A DNA stretch of 64,000 nt, from positions 42,145,880-42,209,879 of the forward strand of contig CM036197.1 of the NCBI GenBank assembly GCA_020631735.1. Reading direction: 5' to 3'. Below the pieces are notes generated by a model. The model was not told the DNA's origin and did not search any database. It was given only the letters and a program-made list of their open reading frames with translations. The translations under genes and the position numbers were made by a program. Below, piece after piece: positions 1 to 11,600 of the stretch. Each line of letters begins with the position of its first letter. The first letter of the stretch is position 1. Source of the DNA: Saccharum officinarum. Lineage: Eukaryota; Streptophyta; Magnoliopsida; Poales; Poaceae.

Positions 1-387
1 TCACCTCAAGGCTCCCCGTCGTCCTGGCCTCCTCTCGCCCTATAAAAGGGCAGGCCAGGGTTCTACGAGAGGGAGAGGAATGAAGCACCCGACCAGACAA
101 CAACAGACAACGAAGAAAAACAAGAGATCGATACCTCAAGCAACCACCCTTGTCCTTTTTTCCTCTCTTTGAGACTTGGGCTCGACGCCCTCTCTCGTAT
201 GCTTGTAACCCCTACATGAGCACTTCGGTGCAAGGAAATACAAACTTCTTCCCCCCGCTGGACGTAGGACCTTCTTTTGCCCGAACCAGGATAAACCCCC
301 GTGTGTTCTCCTTGCATCACCATCCAGGAAAGAGACACGCAACATTTACTCGTTGGTTTAGGACCCCCTCGGGTCCGAACGCTGACA
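1..387 (+). mobile_element. 3' part of a Ty3/gypsy-type LTR
   Basis: This is the right-hand part of a long terminal repeat; its left end lies outside the window. It contains a TATA-like TATAAAAG near 41-48 and ends in CGCTGACA at 387, the usual CA end of an LTR. The tail, with a TTGGTTTAGGACC segment just before the end, resembles the ends of large grass gypsy LTRs and also the LTR at 5578-6751. A broken DUF247 gene begins directly after it, so the element inserted into that gene. Whether it is a solo LTR or part of a full element cannot be seen. Confidence 0.6.
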
Positions 388-805
388 CTAAGATGAAGCA
401 TGAATCAAGCAAAAGCATCTTGACAAACTCCATTTTGTTCATTTTTATATCCTCGGAGTAAAAGCCTCTTGCCTTTTTCTCTACTTTATATACTGCTCTT
501 ATGTAGTCCTGCAAGCTTACTTCACAATTCAACTTCAGAATGAAATCTAAACACTTCCACTTCTCTTTCTCCATGGCTACAAGGTTAGGAGCTCCATGGT
601 GATATGGGCCAATAGATAGAATTATTGGCTCATAAGCATTCTTATCAACTTCAAGAATATGTTGGGGGACTTTGGGGATTGAGCATAGCTTGTTTCCATC
701 ATCAGACTCAAATTTAGACCAGAAGAGGTCTATTTCCCTAGTCATAAAATTGGCCATCTTATCCATGTCTACTATATAAGCTTGACTGCTTTCACCAGGA
801 GTCAT
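388..805 (-). pseudogene. DUF247 protein, N-terminal fragment cut by an LTR
   Basis: The frame opens at an ATG at 803-805 and reads about 139 residues before it runs into the LTR at 387. It carries recognisable DUF247 features: the IGPYHHG signature around residue 66, a following ME-x-EKW segment, and an MLLLDSCFIL motif right at the break. DUF247 proteins are usually 400-550 residues with a C-terminal membrane segment, so at least two thirds is missing here; it may continue left of the window beyond the LTR. The family is plant-specific; some grass members take part in self-incompatibility, but no role can be assigned to this copy. The remaining frame past the junction is LTR sequence and not part of the gene. 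Confidence 0.7.
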
Positions 806-931
806 TTTTGCCGATGTATGTCGATATCAAAAGCCTATCAGCAATTTCCTAGAACATAATTGCATGAACTGAGTAAGTATCTAAAGAAAGAAATGTAAAG
901 GTATTTATCACACTAAACTTTCAAGGCAATT

Positions 932-1099
932 GAAGGGCGGGCCTGGTGCAAGCGATAGAGTCTTACCACCTGTGACCGGAAGGTCCCGGGTTCGAGTCGT
1001 GGTCTCCTCGCATTGCACAGGCGAGGGTAAGGCTTGCCACTGATACCCTTCCCCAGACCCCGCACAGAGCGGGAGCTCTCTGCACTGGGTACACCCTTT
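932..1099 (+). mobile_element. Au-like tRNA-derived SINE
   Basis: A 168-bp element with an internal RNA polymerase III promoter: an A-box-like segment at about 946-960 and a B box GGGTTCGAGTC at 988-998. It ends in a short T stretch. A perfect 17-bp target duplication, AAACTTTCAAGGCAATT, flanks it at 915-931 and 1100-1116. The body matches what I know of the Au SINE family of grasses, including the internal CAGGCGAGGGTAAGG segment. The intact duplication suggests a fairly recent insertion. Confidence 0.85.
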
Positions 1100-1116
1100 A
1101 AACTTTCAAGGCAATT

Positions 1117-2179
1117 AAACCAAAGCGAATTCCTAAGAACAAGAATAACATAAAATGAAATTCACATAGAAACTATATGAATGTGATCAAAGGATCCTCC
1201 AAAAAAAGTAATATCCAAAATGAAGTTAAGTAATGGACCTCCCAAGTAATCATCGTTTAAAAATCATTTCACTTTGTGGGACAGGTGCAAGTAGAATCAT
1301 CCCTCAGATCTATGGGTGGAAAATGGGTTTGGATCATCCCAACTTTCCAATACCTGAATTCATAGAAAGAGAACACGGGAAAGAAATTTCCAACTGGGCA
1401 CTGGTTTGATCTCCACCTAGAATGTTCCTATGAGCATCCATATTTTAATTTGCCAATGCATACAATGTATATATAGGTTGTTACAAAATGTCTAAAAACC
1501 AAGAAACGTTTTCCAGTACAGTGCCTATTTATACTCCTTGAGCTTAATTTACTGCATTAAATATTTAAATGGTTCATTGACACATTTCTGGTTATCTGCA
1601 TGTTTGCATCTAACAGAATAGAGAAGAAATATGGCTCGAATTTCTGTTTGATCAATTGATGTCTATTCTGATCTGAACGAACAACGCTGCAATTCATATT
1701 CGCCTTTAAAATATGGAAATAAATAGGGTAGAACCACTACATAATTCATATCAACGCTCATTGACACTCCTAACTGATATACCGATAGTAAACTTGCAAT
1801 AAAAGGGGTTGCATTTCCCAGCTGGTGCGTCTACTTGTTGATAGAAAATCTGCTTATTCAAGAACACGATTACAGGAGACAGGACATATGAATGACACAT
1901 TAGTGTATACTTACCCTTTTGTCTTTAAGAGAACCAAGAGCTATATTATTTTTGCTTTAAGAAAAAATATAGAAAAAGAACGTGAAACGAGTAAGAAGTA
2001 TGAATGTATATGGGGGAGATTCAATCTTGCTGCCTTTGTGTGCACCATTTTGCATCTTAATCCAGCTCTCAGTAGTGCATCCACAAAATAGCCCATGAAA
2101 CTTACAAGTTGGTTTGGTTGCTTCTCAATTTGACATTCCTCCTATTGTTGACGTTGGTGAGTGTTGAGAGTGTGCACCC
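1117..2179. other. AT-rich intergenic stretch, no gene seen
   Basis: No open frame here has coding character or a family I recognise. The longest frame (1825-2091, 88 codons) is low-complexity AT-rich translation. I see no structural RNA and no clear repeat ends. Confidence 0.5.
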
Positions 2180-2182
2180 TTA

Positions 2183-2529
2183 GAACATCTCCAGCAGTTC
2201 CCCAATATAACTTCCCTAATATGGTATTGGGGTAGCCCAATATCACTTTCTAGATTTATTGGAGGAGATGCTGCAGCAGTATCCCAATATATCTCCCTCA
2301 ATACCCATATGAAAGGTGGGTCTCACAAAAGGGTAAGAGAAAATATGACTGAAAGTGGTAGTTGGGATGGTTCCCGTGGTATTAGGGGAGTTGTATCTTC
2401 CGCTTTCTTTGAGGGGAGACGAGGGAAATATTAGTGGCCACGAAAAAAAAGGAAAAGTATTGGAGAACTGCTCAATATTATAGTTTTATGGGGATAGGGG
2501 AAGGTATCAGGGATCTACTGGAGATGCTC
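2183..2529. mobile_element. MITE, Tourist-like
   Basis: Terminal inverted repeats GAACATCTCCAGCAG (left) and GAGCATCTCCAGTAG (right, reverse-complemented) enclose 347 bp with no coding capacity. A TTA precedes the left end; the right side reads TCA, so the 3-bp duplication has probably mutated. The ends resemble those of the larger element at 3275-3945. A TTA/TAA target points to the PIF/Harbinger group. Confidence 0.65.
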
Positions 2530-3274
2530 TCAGTGAAGATTTTCTGGATCTATCGCTGAGAAAGAAGTGGATATTCTCATATTCATATCAATTTCCTTTT
2601 TGCTTGAAAAGAAAAAAAATGAAGTCCTAAAAGAAAAGGGAGGATAATTTTTATTTTGCCAAGATATAAAAGGATGCTAAAATTCCTAATAAAGGCGCAT
2701 GTCTATTCTTCCAAAAGAAAATATCGTGTATGCATGTCTACCCGCATACGGACAAACCAAGAATCAGATCATAAATGATAAATCTACATTATCTGTTTTA
2801 AGAATTAAATTTTTATGCTAGGTTTTAACGCTGCCTTAAGATCTCCCTCTGCCTCGCAGCGGTGGCAAAAGCAAAAGTACAAAACAATGCTCAATTCCAC
2901 TATCACAGAACACCTAATCTTGGACTTGAAATGGATTTGATAAGCACGGAAATCTTAATATTCAGAACAGAGCGCAAAAGGTCTAGAACTTACCAAGATC
3001 TACGGGTTCTATTCGTCCAGAGGATTGTCGCAGAGTTGAAGAATGGAGACGACGCCAATGAACCCATAGGGGTAGGGCCAAGGTGCGGGGGTGCCCTATA
3101 GGCTATAGCCGCCTCTCGCCCTGGAGCCTCACCCATAGGCCATGGTTCATGTCACCGTTGGGTTGTCTGCATTTGGAGGTTTGGAGGCTGAAATAGAACT
3201 TGGCTATTGGCTTTCGAGTAGGGGGACCAGCAGCCAAGAAAAAATGGGGATGGTTTGTTGCGGGTTTACAGTTA
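2530..3274. other. Intergenic, no gene seen
   Basis: AT-rich in its first half, then mixed composition. Short open frames on both strands overlap each other and show no recognisable domain. Confidence 0.45.
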
Positions 3275-3945
3275 GAGCATCTCCAAGAGTTTGCCAAATA
3301 AGGTTACCATCCTTAAAAATTTGGCAAAACAAGAAATTATGGCCTCCAACAGATTGGCAAATGAGTTTGGCAAATTTAGCTAACTTGCCATCGCCAGCCT
3401 CCGCACGCGCATATATGCGCGCGCGTATTTGCTGCGCATCTGTCCGCGTGTCTCCGTCCACACGCCGCAGGAGCCGCTGCACAGTTGTTGTTCCATGTCG
3501 CGTCATGGCCCGAACGACCAATGACAAATCACAATGGTTGCGGTGTAGCCGTGTAGAGTGTACCTGAACCATCTATCTCTGCTGCTGCTAGCTGATAAAG
3601 CTGGGGGACTGTACAGACTAGTACGAGTAGAGTATATGCAGTGCAGAGAGCAAAAGTTTTTTTTGTTTGCATGCGTCAAGCAGTGCTGATGTGACTGCTG
3701 CCTGCGAGCCGCTGCCCCTGGTACTAGCTGACTGGTGCTGCTTGCCGCAATATTGTATGCTGCTACAGAAGCGGACGAAGGAATCGATGATGGCCTAATG
3801 TAGTTTGTGGGTGTTAATTTTATTTTACCATGTCAAAATGCCAAACTGTTGGAGAGGGACTGTTTTTTTACTTGGCATATAGTTTTGGGAGTTGGCAAAT
3901 CACAAGATTTGCCAAGTAAAATTTGGCAACCTCTTGGAGATGCTC
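3275..3945. mobile_element. 671-bp MITE with TTA target duplication
   Basis: Inverted ends GAGCATCTCCAAGAG and, at the right, its near-exact reverse complement CTCTTGGAGATGCTC, with further pairing inward (TTTGCCAAAT against ATTTGGCAA). TTA flanks both sides (3272-3274 and 3946-3948). No transposase is encoded, so it is non-autonomous; target and ends fit PIF/Harbinger. It is longer than most MITEs and may carry foreign internal DNA. Open frames inside it are not credible genes. Confidence 0.75.
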
Positions 3946-4073
3946 TTACACACTGGCTGTGTACATGCACATTGCAGACTAACCTCCCGTCCTGGGACCT
4001 GTAAATGCTTCCCGTATCCATCCACATCGATATATACCGGTGAAAATAGCTGCACCAGGAACGGTATCACTTA

Positions 4074-4512
4074 GACTATCCGTAGTCATGGACCTCTATA
4101 TTCATCCTCTATACGTTCTAGTCAGCAAGATTCTCTCCTCTATACTCAATTCTTCCGCACCCATCCATCCTCTATATCATCATCTATCAACTCTATCCAC
4201 TGTGGGACCCACTTGTCACTTTATCTAAATATATCCATGTGTGATCTAGTTTTGAATGATTTATTGAGACAAATTTAATGATGCAATCGAAATTTAATTT
4301 GGATTTTTGGTTTGTGAGTTATAGCATTTTTTTCCTTTATTTAGCTAGTGGGCCCGCCACTATAGAGTATAAGTAAGCATTGTATCACTCTAAATATAGA
4401 GTGAGAGAAATGATAAAGTATTATTTTAGAGTACCCAGTGCAGCAGTTTTTACTCTATATTCATACTCTAAAGCTTTAGAGTATCGTTTTAGAGTACCCA
4501 CTGCGGGTAGTC
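4074..4512 (+). mobile_element. Tourist-like MITE, copy 1
   Basis: Ends GACTATCCGTAG and (reverse-complemented right end) GACTACCCGCAG, flanked by TTA at 4071-4073 and 4513-4515. Two further copies of the family are in this window: an inverted one directly to the right (ending at 4917) and one inside the receptor kinase exon at 54027-54438. The internal sequence carries repeated TATA-rich runs and a direct TTTAGAGTA motif. No protein is encoded. Confidence 0.85.
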
Positions 4513-4515
4513 TTA

Positions 4516-4917
4516 CGTCACAGCGACTTCGTCCGCCAAATCGAGAGAAAACGCGCGCGTCCGCTAATGCATGCGTGGGTTCCGACGCTGCTGCTGTCTA
4601 GTATGCGCGTGAGAGAGTGAGCGGGAGAGAGAGGACGTCCAGCGTGGGTCCCACTTATTTCACGATGGAAAAAATGTTATAACTTACAAACCAAAAAAAC
4701 TAAATTAAATTTCGATTGCACCATTAAATTCGTTTCAATAAATACTTCAAAACAAGATGTCACATGAATATATTTAGATAAAGTGACAAGTGGACCACAC
4801 AGTGAATAGAGGATGATAGAGGATGGATGGATGCGGAGAATTTGTATATTTTGTGGTGATTATGATGAAATATTCCTTTTAAAAGATGAATATAGAGGTC
4901 TATGAGTACGGATAGTC
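4516..4917 (-). mobile_element. Tourist-like MITE, inverted partial copy
   Basis: From about 4650 to 4917 the sequence is the reverse complement of the left half of the neighbouring MITE, ending in GATAGTC followed by TAA (4918-4920). The left boundary is unclear: 4516-4650 is GC-rich and matches neither end of the family. Either a truncated copy or a composite formed with its neighbour; the two together make a large inverted repeat. Confidence 0.6.
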
Positions 4918-4920
4918 TAA

Positions 4921-5261
4921 GGACGTGTTTGATGCAGGGACCGACGTCTAAGAGTTGTCACATCGAATGATATATGAGTTATTGCATGCGTGTTCGGATA
5001 CTAATTAAAAAACAAATTACAGAACCTGTCAGGAATCCGCCAGACAAATTTATTAAGCCTAATTAATCCATCATTAGCACATATTTACTGTAGTACCATA
5101 TTGTCAAATCATAGACTAATTAGGTTTAAAAAATTCGTCTTGCAAAACAGTTGCAATCTATACAATTAATTATTTTTTAGTCTATATTTAATACTTCATG
5201 CATGTGTCAAACATCCGATATAATAAGGACTAAAGTTTAGGAAGTGAAAGCAAACACACCC
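4921..5261. mobile_element. MITE of the grass TGTTTAGTTC-like group
   Basis: It starts GGACGTGTTTGATGC and ends CAAACACACCC, flanked by TAA at 4918-4920 and 5262-5264. Internal segments (AATTAGGTTTAAAAAATTCGTC; ACTTCATGCATG) are those of a very common sorghum-type MITE. The left TAA is shared with the right target duplication of the MITE before it, so the two lie back to back. Confidence 0.65.
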
Positions 5262-5460
5262 TAAATTTAAGATGGGCAATAGGTTTGTCGCGGGTCTAGA
5301 GTCCTCAACTAAAGATTGCGGCTGCATGCTTTAATGTATTTGTTTTAAGAAAAAAAAATCTACGTAACCCTACACTTTATCCCCATGAATTATAAAAACT
5401 ATGTATTCAGCACCCTAAACTTCTCTCAACCGGATATTTAACCCGTTCTAGTGATTTTGG

Positions 5461-5577
5461 GGTGAAGAAGACGCTCCGGCTGCACCGTCGGTGCCGCTGC
5501 TTGTGCCCCAAGAGCCACTGCCGGAACGCGCACGCGTGTGCTAGTCAACGTCTGCTAGTCCATTAGCCGAGACATCG
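5461..5577 (+). pseudogene. Cytochrome P450 fragment, K-helix region
   Basis: The sequence at about 5463-5520 encodes a P450 K-helix segment (K-T-L-R-L-H, then a VPLLVP-like run), where ExxR has become KxxR. One base is missing after the LRLH histidine codon and frames slip again downstream, where a TRVLVNV-like piece can still be read. It is followed at 5578 by an inserted LTR; the rest of the P450 resumes at 6752. The lost ExxR glutamate and the frameshifts make this non-functional. Confidence 0.65.
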
Positions 5578-6751
5578 TGTCAGGATTATGATACCCCGTG
5601 TATCTCAAGACACCGATTAGTTAGCCGCTCTGGCGGCCCATGGTACACTAGCTAGCATAAGCCCAATCGACCGCGGACCAACTAAGGTGTGTGGACCTAG
5701 GCCAAGCACTAAGGTAGGAATCGGCCACGACCTCCTCTGCCTTCACCGCACATCGCGCAACATCACACGACCTCTCCTCCGTCCCGACCCTTGGAAGAAA
5801 CGGGGAGAGATCAGACTCGGGCAAGCGCACCTATTGTGATAAAGAGCAGGCACGCCGCATTGACCCCACAAGGACCGTGGGGACAACAGTCCCCTCAACC
5901 CGATCAGACGCCATCCCCGCACCACGCGGTGTAGACAAGACAACACCGCCAAGCAGTGGCAGTCGGTACGGTGACCCACCGTACAAGTACGGCCCGACGA
6001 GACGGGTGTACGACCCCACCCAATACGGGATGAGGCTCACAACGGCGGCCTTGACTTTTGGGCCGTACTAGCCAACGAAGGCCACAATCCCGGAGTTTGA
6101 GGTTGTGGCCGTCGCCACCACAAGCAACAAGACGAATGACAACCCGAGGACGGCTACCAACCCCATACAACACCCCGAGAGATAGGAGGCGATGATGAAG
6201 GCCACGGTGAAGACCACGTTGCACAGGATGGCTAGCGAAACACCACCGTGTCTACAATGCCACCATAACTGGCACAGTAGCACCATGCCACCCCATACCA
6301 CGACATGGGCATAAGACCGTGAAGACAACCACGCCCAGACGTGCGCTACACCAAGACAAGACGGCGTTCCTTGCAAGCCAAGTTAGCTAGTTTCCCTCCC
6401 TCAGGCTCATGACCCCTCAGTCGGAAAAACCTATCTCTTTGTATATAACCTGGCCCCGGACTCTATATAAGGGCAGCCAGGGCATCCTTCCGAGGGGACA
6501 GACTCTCGAACCCTTCATTCATGCAGTCGCTCTCCATTCTCCTACCTCTTTCTACTCTTCTTGCATACCCCATTGTAAGAACTTCAGAGCATTCAACCGA
6601 GGAATACGCACTCAATCTTCTCTGAGACTGGACGTAGGGCTCCGGCCTGAACCAGTATAATTCCTTGTATCTTTTGGATGCTACCATCGTCATCCTAGAG
6701 CAGCGGGATGACCATACAAATTTACTAGTCGGTCTACAAAACACCGATACA
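5578..6751 (+). mobile_element. Solo LTR, gypsy-type, inside a P450 fragment
   Basis: It begins TGTCAGGATTATGATACC and ends in ACACCGATACA, the TG...CA pattern. An LTR-type promoter region with TATATAAGGGC is near 6465-6476. The 1,174-bp unit has no internal coding region, primer-binding site or second LTR, so it is a solo LTR left by recombination. No clean 5-bp target duplication is visible (CATCG before, CCGCA after). Open frames inside it are not genes. Confidence 0.6.
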
Positions 6752-6912
6752 CCGCAAGATGTGGGAGCGTGTCCAGGAGTCTTGCATGGGCAGAGGTTCC
6801 TGAGCAACGCTACCGCCGCCGCCGTCGACTTCGGGGGGCATCACTTCGAGTTACTGTCGTTCGACGCCGGTAGGAGGGTGTGCCCCAGTCTCAAGCTCCC
6901 CTTCCTATGACG
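6752..6912 (+). pseudogene. Cytochrome P450 fragment, heme-binding region
   Basis: The plus-strand frame shows RFLSNATAAAVDFGGHHFEL followed by FDAGRRVCPSLKL, the P450 heme-binding signature (FxxGxRxC) with its cysteine intact. A stop codon follows a few residues later. Preceded by the inserted LTR and, further left, by the K-helix fragment of the same gene. The PERF-region arginine and the heme loop suggest a CYP71-clan origin. The gene is incomplete: no N-terminal half exists in the window. Confidence 0.7.
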
Positions 6913-7084
6913 CATGGCCCCGAGCACCAACATGTCAATGTTAGGCAGCTTGGACTGCCACGTCGGCAAAACCATGAGCCAAAACCACGGGAAGGGGTTA
7001 AATGTCTGGTTTGAAGAAGTTTAGGGTATAGAATATACAGTTTTATAGTTCAGGGGTGAAGTAGACATGAGGGCAGTGTCAGAG

Positions 7085-8300
7085 GGTTATGCATACTTTT
7101 TCTTTGTTTTAATGAGAGGTTTATTTCATAATTAACAAGCGAGGCACCTTTCTTAAAAAAACAAGTGAGTCGCTTGTGGTGACTTCGTCAATCTCATCTC
7201 TAGGATTTGTCGGCTTAGACTTCGAAGGTGCTTGTAGAGGTAGCGTTTACGTGAGTTTGTTTATTGGGGTGAGTGTATGCTTTGAGCGTCTATGTTGTAC
7301 TGTGTAATCTAAAAAAACACATAGGAGTACATAGATAATTATTGCTGTGCACTAATCTGTGTTAAAACATTATCTGTTAGGACAAATGAGTATTGTATAA
7401 ATTCAAGATGAGTATTAGATGTTAGATGTTTATGTATGAGTATTATGAATGTGCCCACAACCATCTCACGCCGTTTCTATCGATTTTTTTCCACACCTAA
7501 CAACATATCTATGCTACACCTAAATAGACTCCTACTATACATTTAAGTGGTAATATAAAAGAAAAAAAAGGAAAACAAAGGTTCGTAAGACTAACTTTTA
7601 GATCTAGGTGCCTCCTAAATTGCCCCTCCTCAATCCTAAACCCTAAACCCCTTCTCAAAACGAAGGCACTAGCACTCGAACGTCCGGATGCCCACACCTT
7701 CTCTATGCCATGCACACCCGCCCGCTCGGATGACTAGTCCCGTTTTTCGCACACACGCGGGCCTGCCCCACGCCCCTCGTTTCCCACTTGTACGCAGGGC
7801 CCGCCCATGGCTGCTCCGTTTCACGCACACACGGGAATCCACACGCCCCACCTGTGGATGCGTGCCACAGATACATCATGGTCACAGTGGTTACAACAGG
7901 CAATTGCAGTTGGTGGGTTGTATTACAACATGTGCAATACCAGATCTACTTTTACAACATTCAGATATAACAATTGCAACATATGTTCGAAACAGCTGAA
8001 AACACTTGAAACATGCGTCTGAAAACCTAAAAAAACACTTGAAAAAGCCATTGCAGCTTTTGATTGTTTTTATCGTTTATACATCAACCCAATCAAAATA
8101 GGTAGAACACTAGCCTATTTGGTAATATTTTAAAACTTTAAAATCTAATTACAAACTGAATATCCACATTAAATTTAAATAATACCATTGTGTTTTGTAT
8201 AGGACAGAACAATTTATATACATAGAAACTATATAGGCCCGCGTGTAAAAGCTACATCAACATATTCATGTTCCAAAGTGCTTCTAATCTATATAACCAA
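7085..8300. other. Intergenic, no gene seen
   Basis: No recognisable coding sequence. Near 7630-7650 there are two telomere-like CCCTAAA units, too few to mean anything. The segment 7890-8050 (repeated GCAACAT and GAAACA words) looks like a common dispersed grass repeat with unclear ends. Confidence 0.4.
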
Positions 8301-8307
8301 TTAATGG

Positions 8308-8421
8308 TTTATTTGGCTGCACATGCGTTGGAGTGGATTGAGATAGAAATTAAACTAAATTCCATCTCAATCCACTTCGACATAGAATTGAGGTGGATAC
8401 AGGTGCATCCAAACAAGACCT
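8308..8421. mobile_element. Short MITE-like inverted repeat
   Basis: A roughly 114-bp segment beginning TTATTTGGCTGCAC and ending GCATCCAAACAAGACC. An internal inverted repeat pairs GGAGTGGATTGAGATAGAA with TCCATCTCAATCCACTTC. The short length and TTTGGCTGC / CCAAACAAG ends fit small Tourist-like elements. Boundaries are approximate. Confidence 0.4.
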
Positions 8422-8653
8422 AACTCGGATTAAAAATGCAAAGATATTTTTGAAATCATGATTCCAAAAGCATTTATGCGCTCCACAACAGGAAGTATAA
8501 AAATACGAGGAACATTCACCCAAGGAATGCACAACAGAACTCCCTCCTTATTCACTGACAGCTAGGGTTAACATATACTCCGTATTTCACAGGAACGTGT
8601 AGGACAATAAACTGATGAACAATCATGCTGACATGCTGTGCGCCTGTGCCAGT

Positions 8654-11600
8654 CTAAAGAGATAGATCAGCCAGGTCGAAAGATCTTGAAACCGCCTTGT
8701 ACCATGAATCTGCTCTCTTCTTTCTGTGGGCCTCATCCAGTTTCGGGCGGAAGACCGTCGTGTTCTCCTTGTGCAAACCTGCAAATACCTGCTCCTTAGT
8801 CCAGACTCCAGCAGCTAACCCAGCAGCATATGCAGCTCCAAGGGCTGTGGTCTCTATGTCGGCTGGTCTAACAACAGGGCTGCCCAATAAATCAGCCTGC
8901 AGGAAACAGCAAGTGGCCAATCAATTGTCAATGATCTAATGCAAAGTTGAAATTATTTTACAATTGCAAAGAATATAAACGAGAAAGATCAGGCCAGCAA
9001 GGAGGCAAATTTTCTGTGCCAGGTAAGATCACACAAGAACACATATCGCTAAGCAGACAGACATGGGTGTGGAGAATCAATGCCTTACAGTTTCTCCACA
9101 CTTTGATTTGTTCGCAACCTTGTTTTACAAAAGTTTTTTTTCATGATAGCTCATACCTGGGTTCTGCTAATTGGGTGATATATTACTGGGAGGAGAATAC
9201 AAGTAAATATAGTGTATCAATTTCCAGATGGATATGATATTCAAGGATGAGAAACATATTTTGGACTTTCATACAATGTAGAAAAGATTTCCGTTGAATC
9301 TGACAGTCTAGTGTTGTCAGCATGCATAATTTGTGCACCAAACTAAACATTTCTTTTTATGAAGAAACTGTGTTTCGACTTGATCTTAATTGGAAAGAGG
9401 AACACAGAGAGTTAGCACTTAAACTTCGTCCATTTCCCAGAAGCCAAAAGCACTAACTGAAAGCATGGCCTTTTGATGTAAAACGAAAAACATGTAATTG
9501 ATCACACATTCAGTTCCTAAATAGATATATAGAGTTATGGACAATAAGAGCTTTGCATGCTAGGAGAGAGAGAGAGAGAAGAGGTAATTTTCTTTACCTG
9601 GATCTGCATTAGAAGATTATTAACAGTAGCACCACCATCAACACGCAACAAGAACTCCCCTTCTGCGCTCTTTACTTCTCCTGCTTCTCCAGCATCTTTA
9701 TGCATGGAGCTCAGGACATCATTCACCTGAAAGCACATACTCTCAAGTACTGCTCGAGCAATGTGCCCCTTATTTGTGAACCTTGTGATTCCAATGCAGA
9801 TCCCCCTTGCATCATCCCTCCACCATGGTGCAAATAACCCATTGAATGCTGGAACAAAGTATACGCCACCAGAATCTGGCACAGTTTCAGCCAACTTCTC
9901 AGTTTCTGCTGCTGTCTGAATTATTCCAAGGCTATCCCTCAACCATTGAACTGCTGCGCCTGCAATTGCAATGGATCCTTCAAGAGCATAATTAGTGGGT
10001 GAAGTTGGTCCAAGCTTGTAAGCAATGGTGCTAAGAAGACCATGTGAGGACTGGGTAGGCTCTTCTCCTGTGTTCAGAAGGATGAATGCACCAGTTCCGT
10101 AGGTGCTTTTCGCTTCACCCTTCTGGCACAGCTGCCCAAGCATAGCAGCATGCTGATCTCCTAGACAACCTGAGATGGGGACACCTGCCAAGGGGAACCC
10201 ATCGGCAACCACACCAATTTTCTCTGAATTACTGATAATCTTTGGCAAAATCTCAACAGGAACTCCTAACACATCAAGTGTTGGCTTATCCCAGTCAAGT
10301 GTCTTTAGATTCATAAGCATTGTACGAGATGCATTTGAGCAATCCGTGACATGCTGCCCACCAGCAACAGCTCCTGTAAGGTTCCAAATCAACCAGGTGT
10401 CAATTGTGCCGAGTAAGGCGTCACCAGTCTGGACTGCATCCTTGACAGCATCCACATTTTCCATCAACCATAATAATTTCAGAGCACTGAAATAAGTACT
10501 GATTGGCAGCCCACATGTCTCCACGAAATGGGTTCTACCGCCTGATAGCTCACTTTCCAATCTCCTGTATTGTTGAAGCATGATGAGAAGATTTGACGAT
10601 ATCAAATGTTAATAGAAAACAAGTGAATGATAAAAAGAAGACGACCTGCAAACGGGGCTTGTGCGAGCATCCATCCACACAATGGCATTATACAGTGGAC
10701 GGCCAGTGGATTTACTCCACATAACAGTGGTTTCCCTCTGATTTGTGATCCCAATGGCCTTCAAACCAGCTACCACATTGTATTTACCATCTTTGGCTTT
10801 GCCAACTGCCTCTTTCATACACACCTTAACAGTCTCTATGATCTCCATAGGATCATGCTCAACCCACCTTTTAGTTCACACAAACATAGAAAGAACAAAA
10901 TCAGAGACCATGACAACTGTCATTGCTTTAAACAGAAAGATGGGACTACAGATTACCCCTACAGTGACTCAGACCAAACAGCATGAAACAGCATGACTAA
11001 GGCATAGTAGATTTCTAACTTCATTTTTCTCGAACGTACCTCAGGCAAGAAATTCATTAAGTAGAAGCAGAGTTTTTAAGGTTACACAGGACTGACAGGT
11101 AATCCAAGGATTACCAGCGCAATCCCACAAACACAAACGAAACAGCAAGAAAGCACGGGGGAGGGGGTAGATTTCTAACTTCATATCCACATTTAAATGG
11201 AAATAAAGAAATAAAGAAAACATGTGAGATTCCTAACAAAGCTAGCAATTTACAGGAACAAAACAATATATCAAAGGTCAGAGTCAGACGATCAGTGCTC
11301 CTGAAAGTTCATCATGATAGCTGGCGAAATAGCAGTACCATGCTTAAAGCAAGCTAATTAGGTAGACATGCTTAATGAACATAAGGAAGGGAAATCAAAG
11401 GCAAAGCAAAAGTTGCCAATTGATGAGGCACCGAATTGGTCTAGCAGAGAAAGAGTTCACGCCTCATAGTGGTCCTTTAAGTACTTTGGGGGTGTTTAGT
11501 TCCCACCCAAAAACTTTACACCCATCCTATCGAATGTTTGGAGACATGCATGAAACATTAAATATAGATAAAAAATAACTAATTGCACAGTTTGCATGTA

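Larger units (their letters stand above)
5370..7064. mobile_element. Inverted-repeat element enclosing a P450 fragment (MULE-like candidate)
   Basis: About 90 bp at 5370-5460 reads, as reverse complement, at 6979-7064: both contain CACCCTAAACTTCT or ACCCTAAACTTCTTC, then an ATTTAACCC run, then GTG(A/G)TTTTGG. I judge the arms roughly three-quarters identical by eye. Between them lie two pieces of a cytochrome P450 gene and a later solo LTR. Gene fragments between long terminal inverted repeats are the hallmark of Pack-MULE-type elements. The outer ends and a 9-bp target duplication could not be fixed, so the class is inferred. Confidence 0.5.

Noticed and set aside
932..1099. A functional tRNA gene
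   Set aside because: It has A and B boxes but no cloverleaf fit and has target duplications; it is a SINE. The same holds for 11861-12230.
5648..6376. Several overlapping 60-106 codon frames within the solo LTR
   Set aside because: Non-coding LTR sequence with no consistent frame or domain.
7630..7650. CCCTAAA words resembling telomere repeats (also near 36774)
   Set aside because: Only two or three units at each place with no array; this occurs by chance and in many plant promoters.
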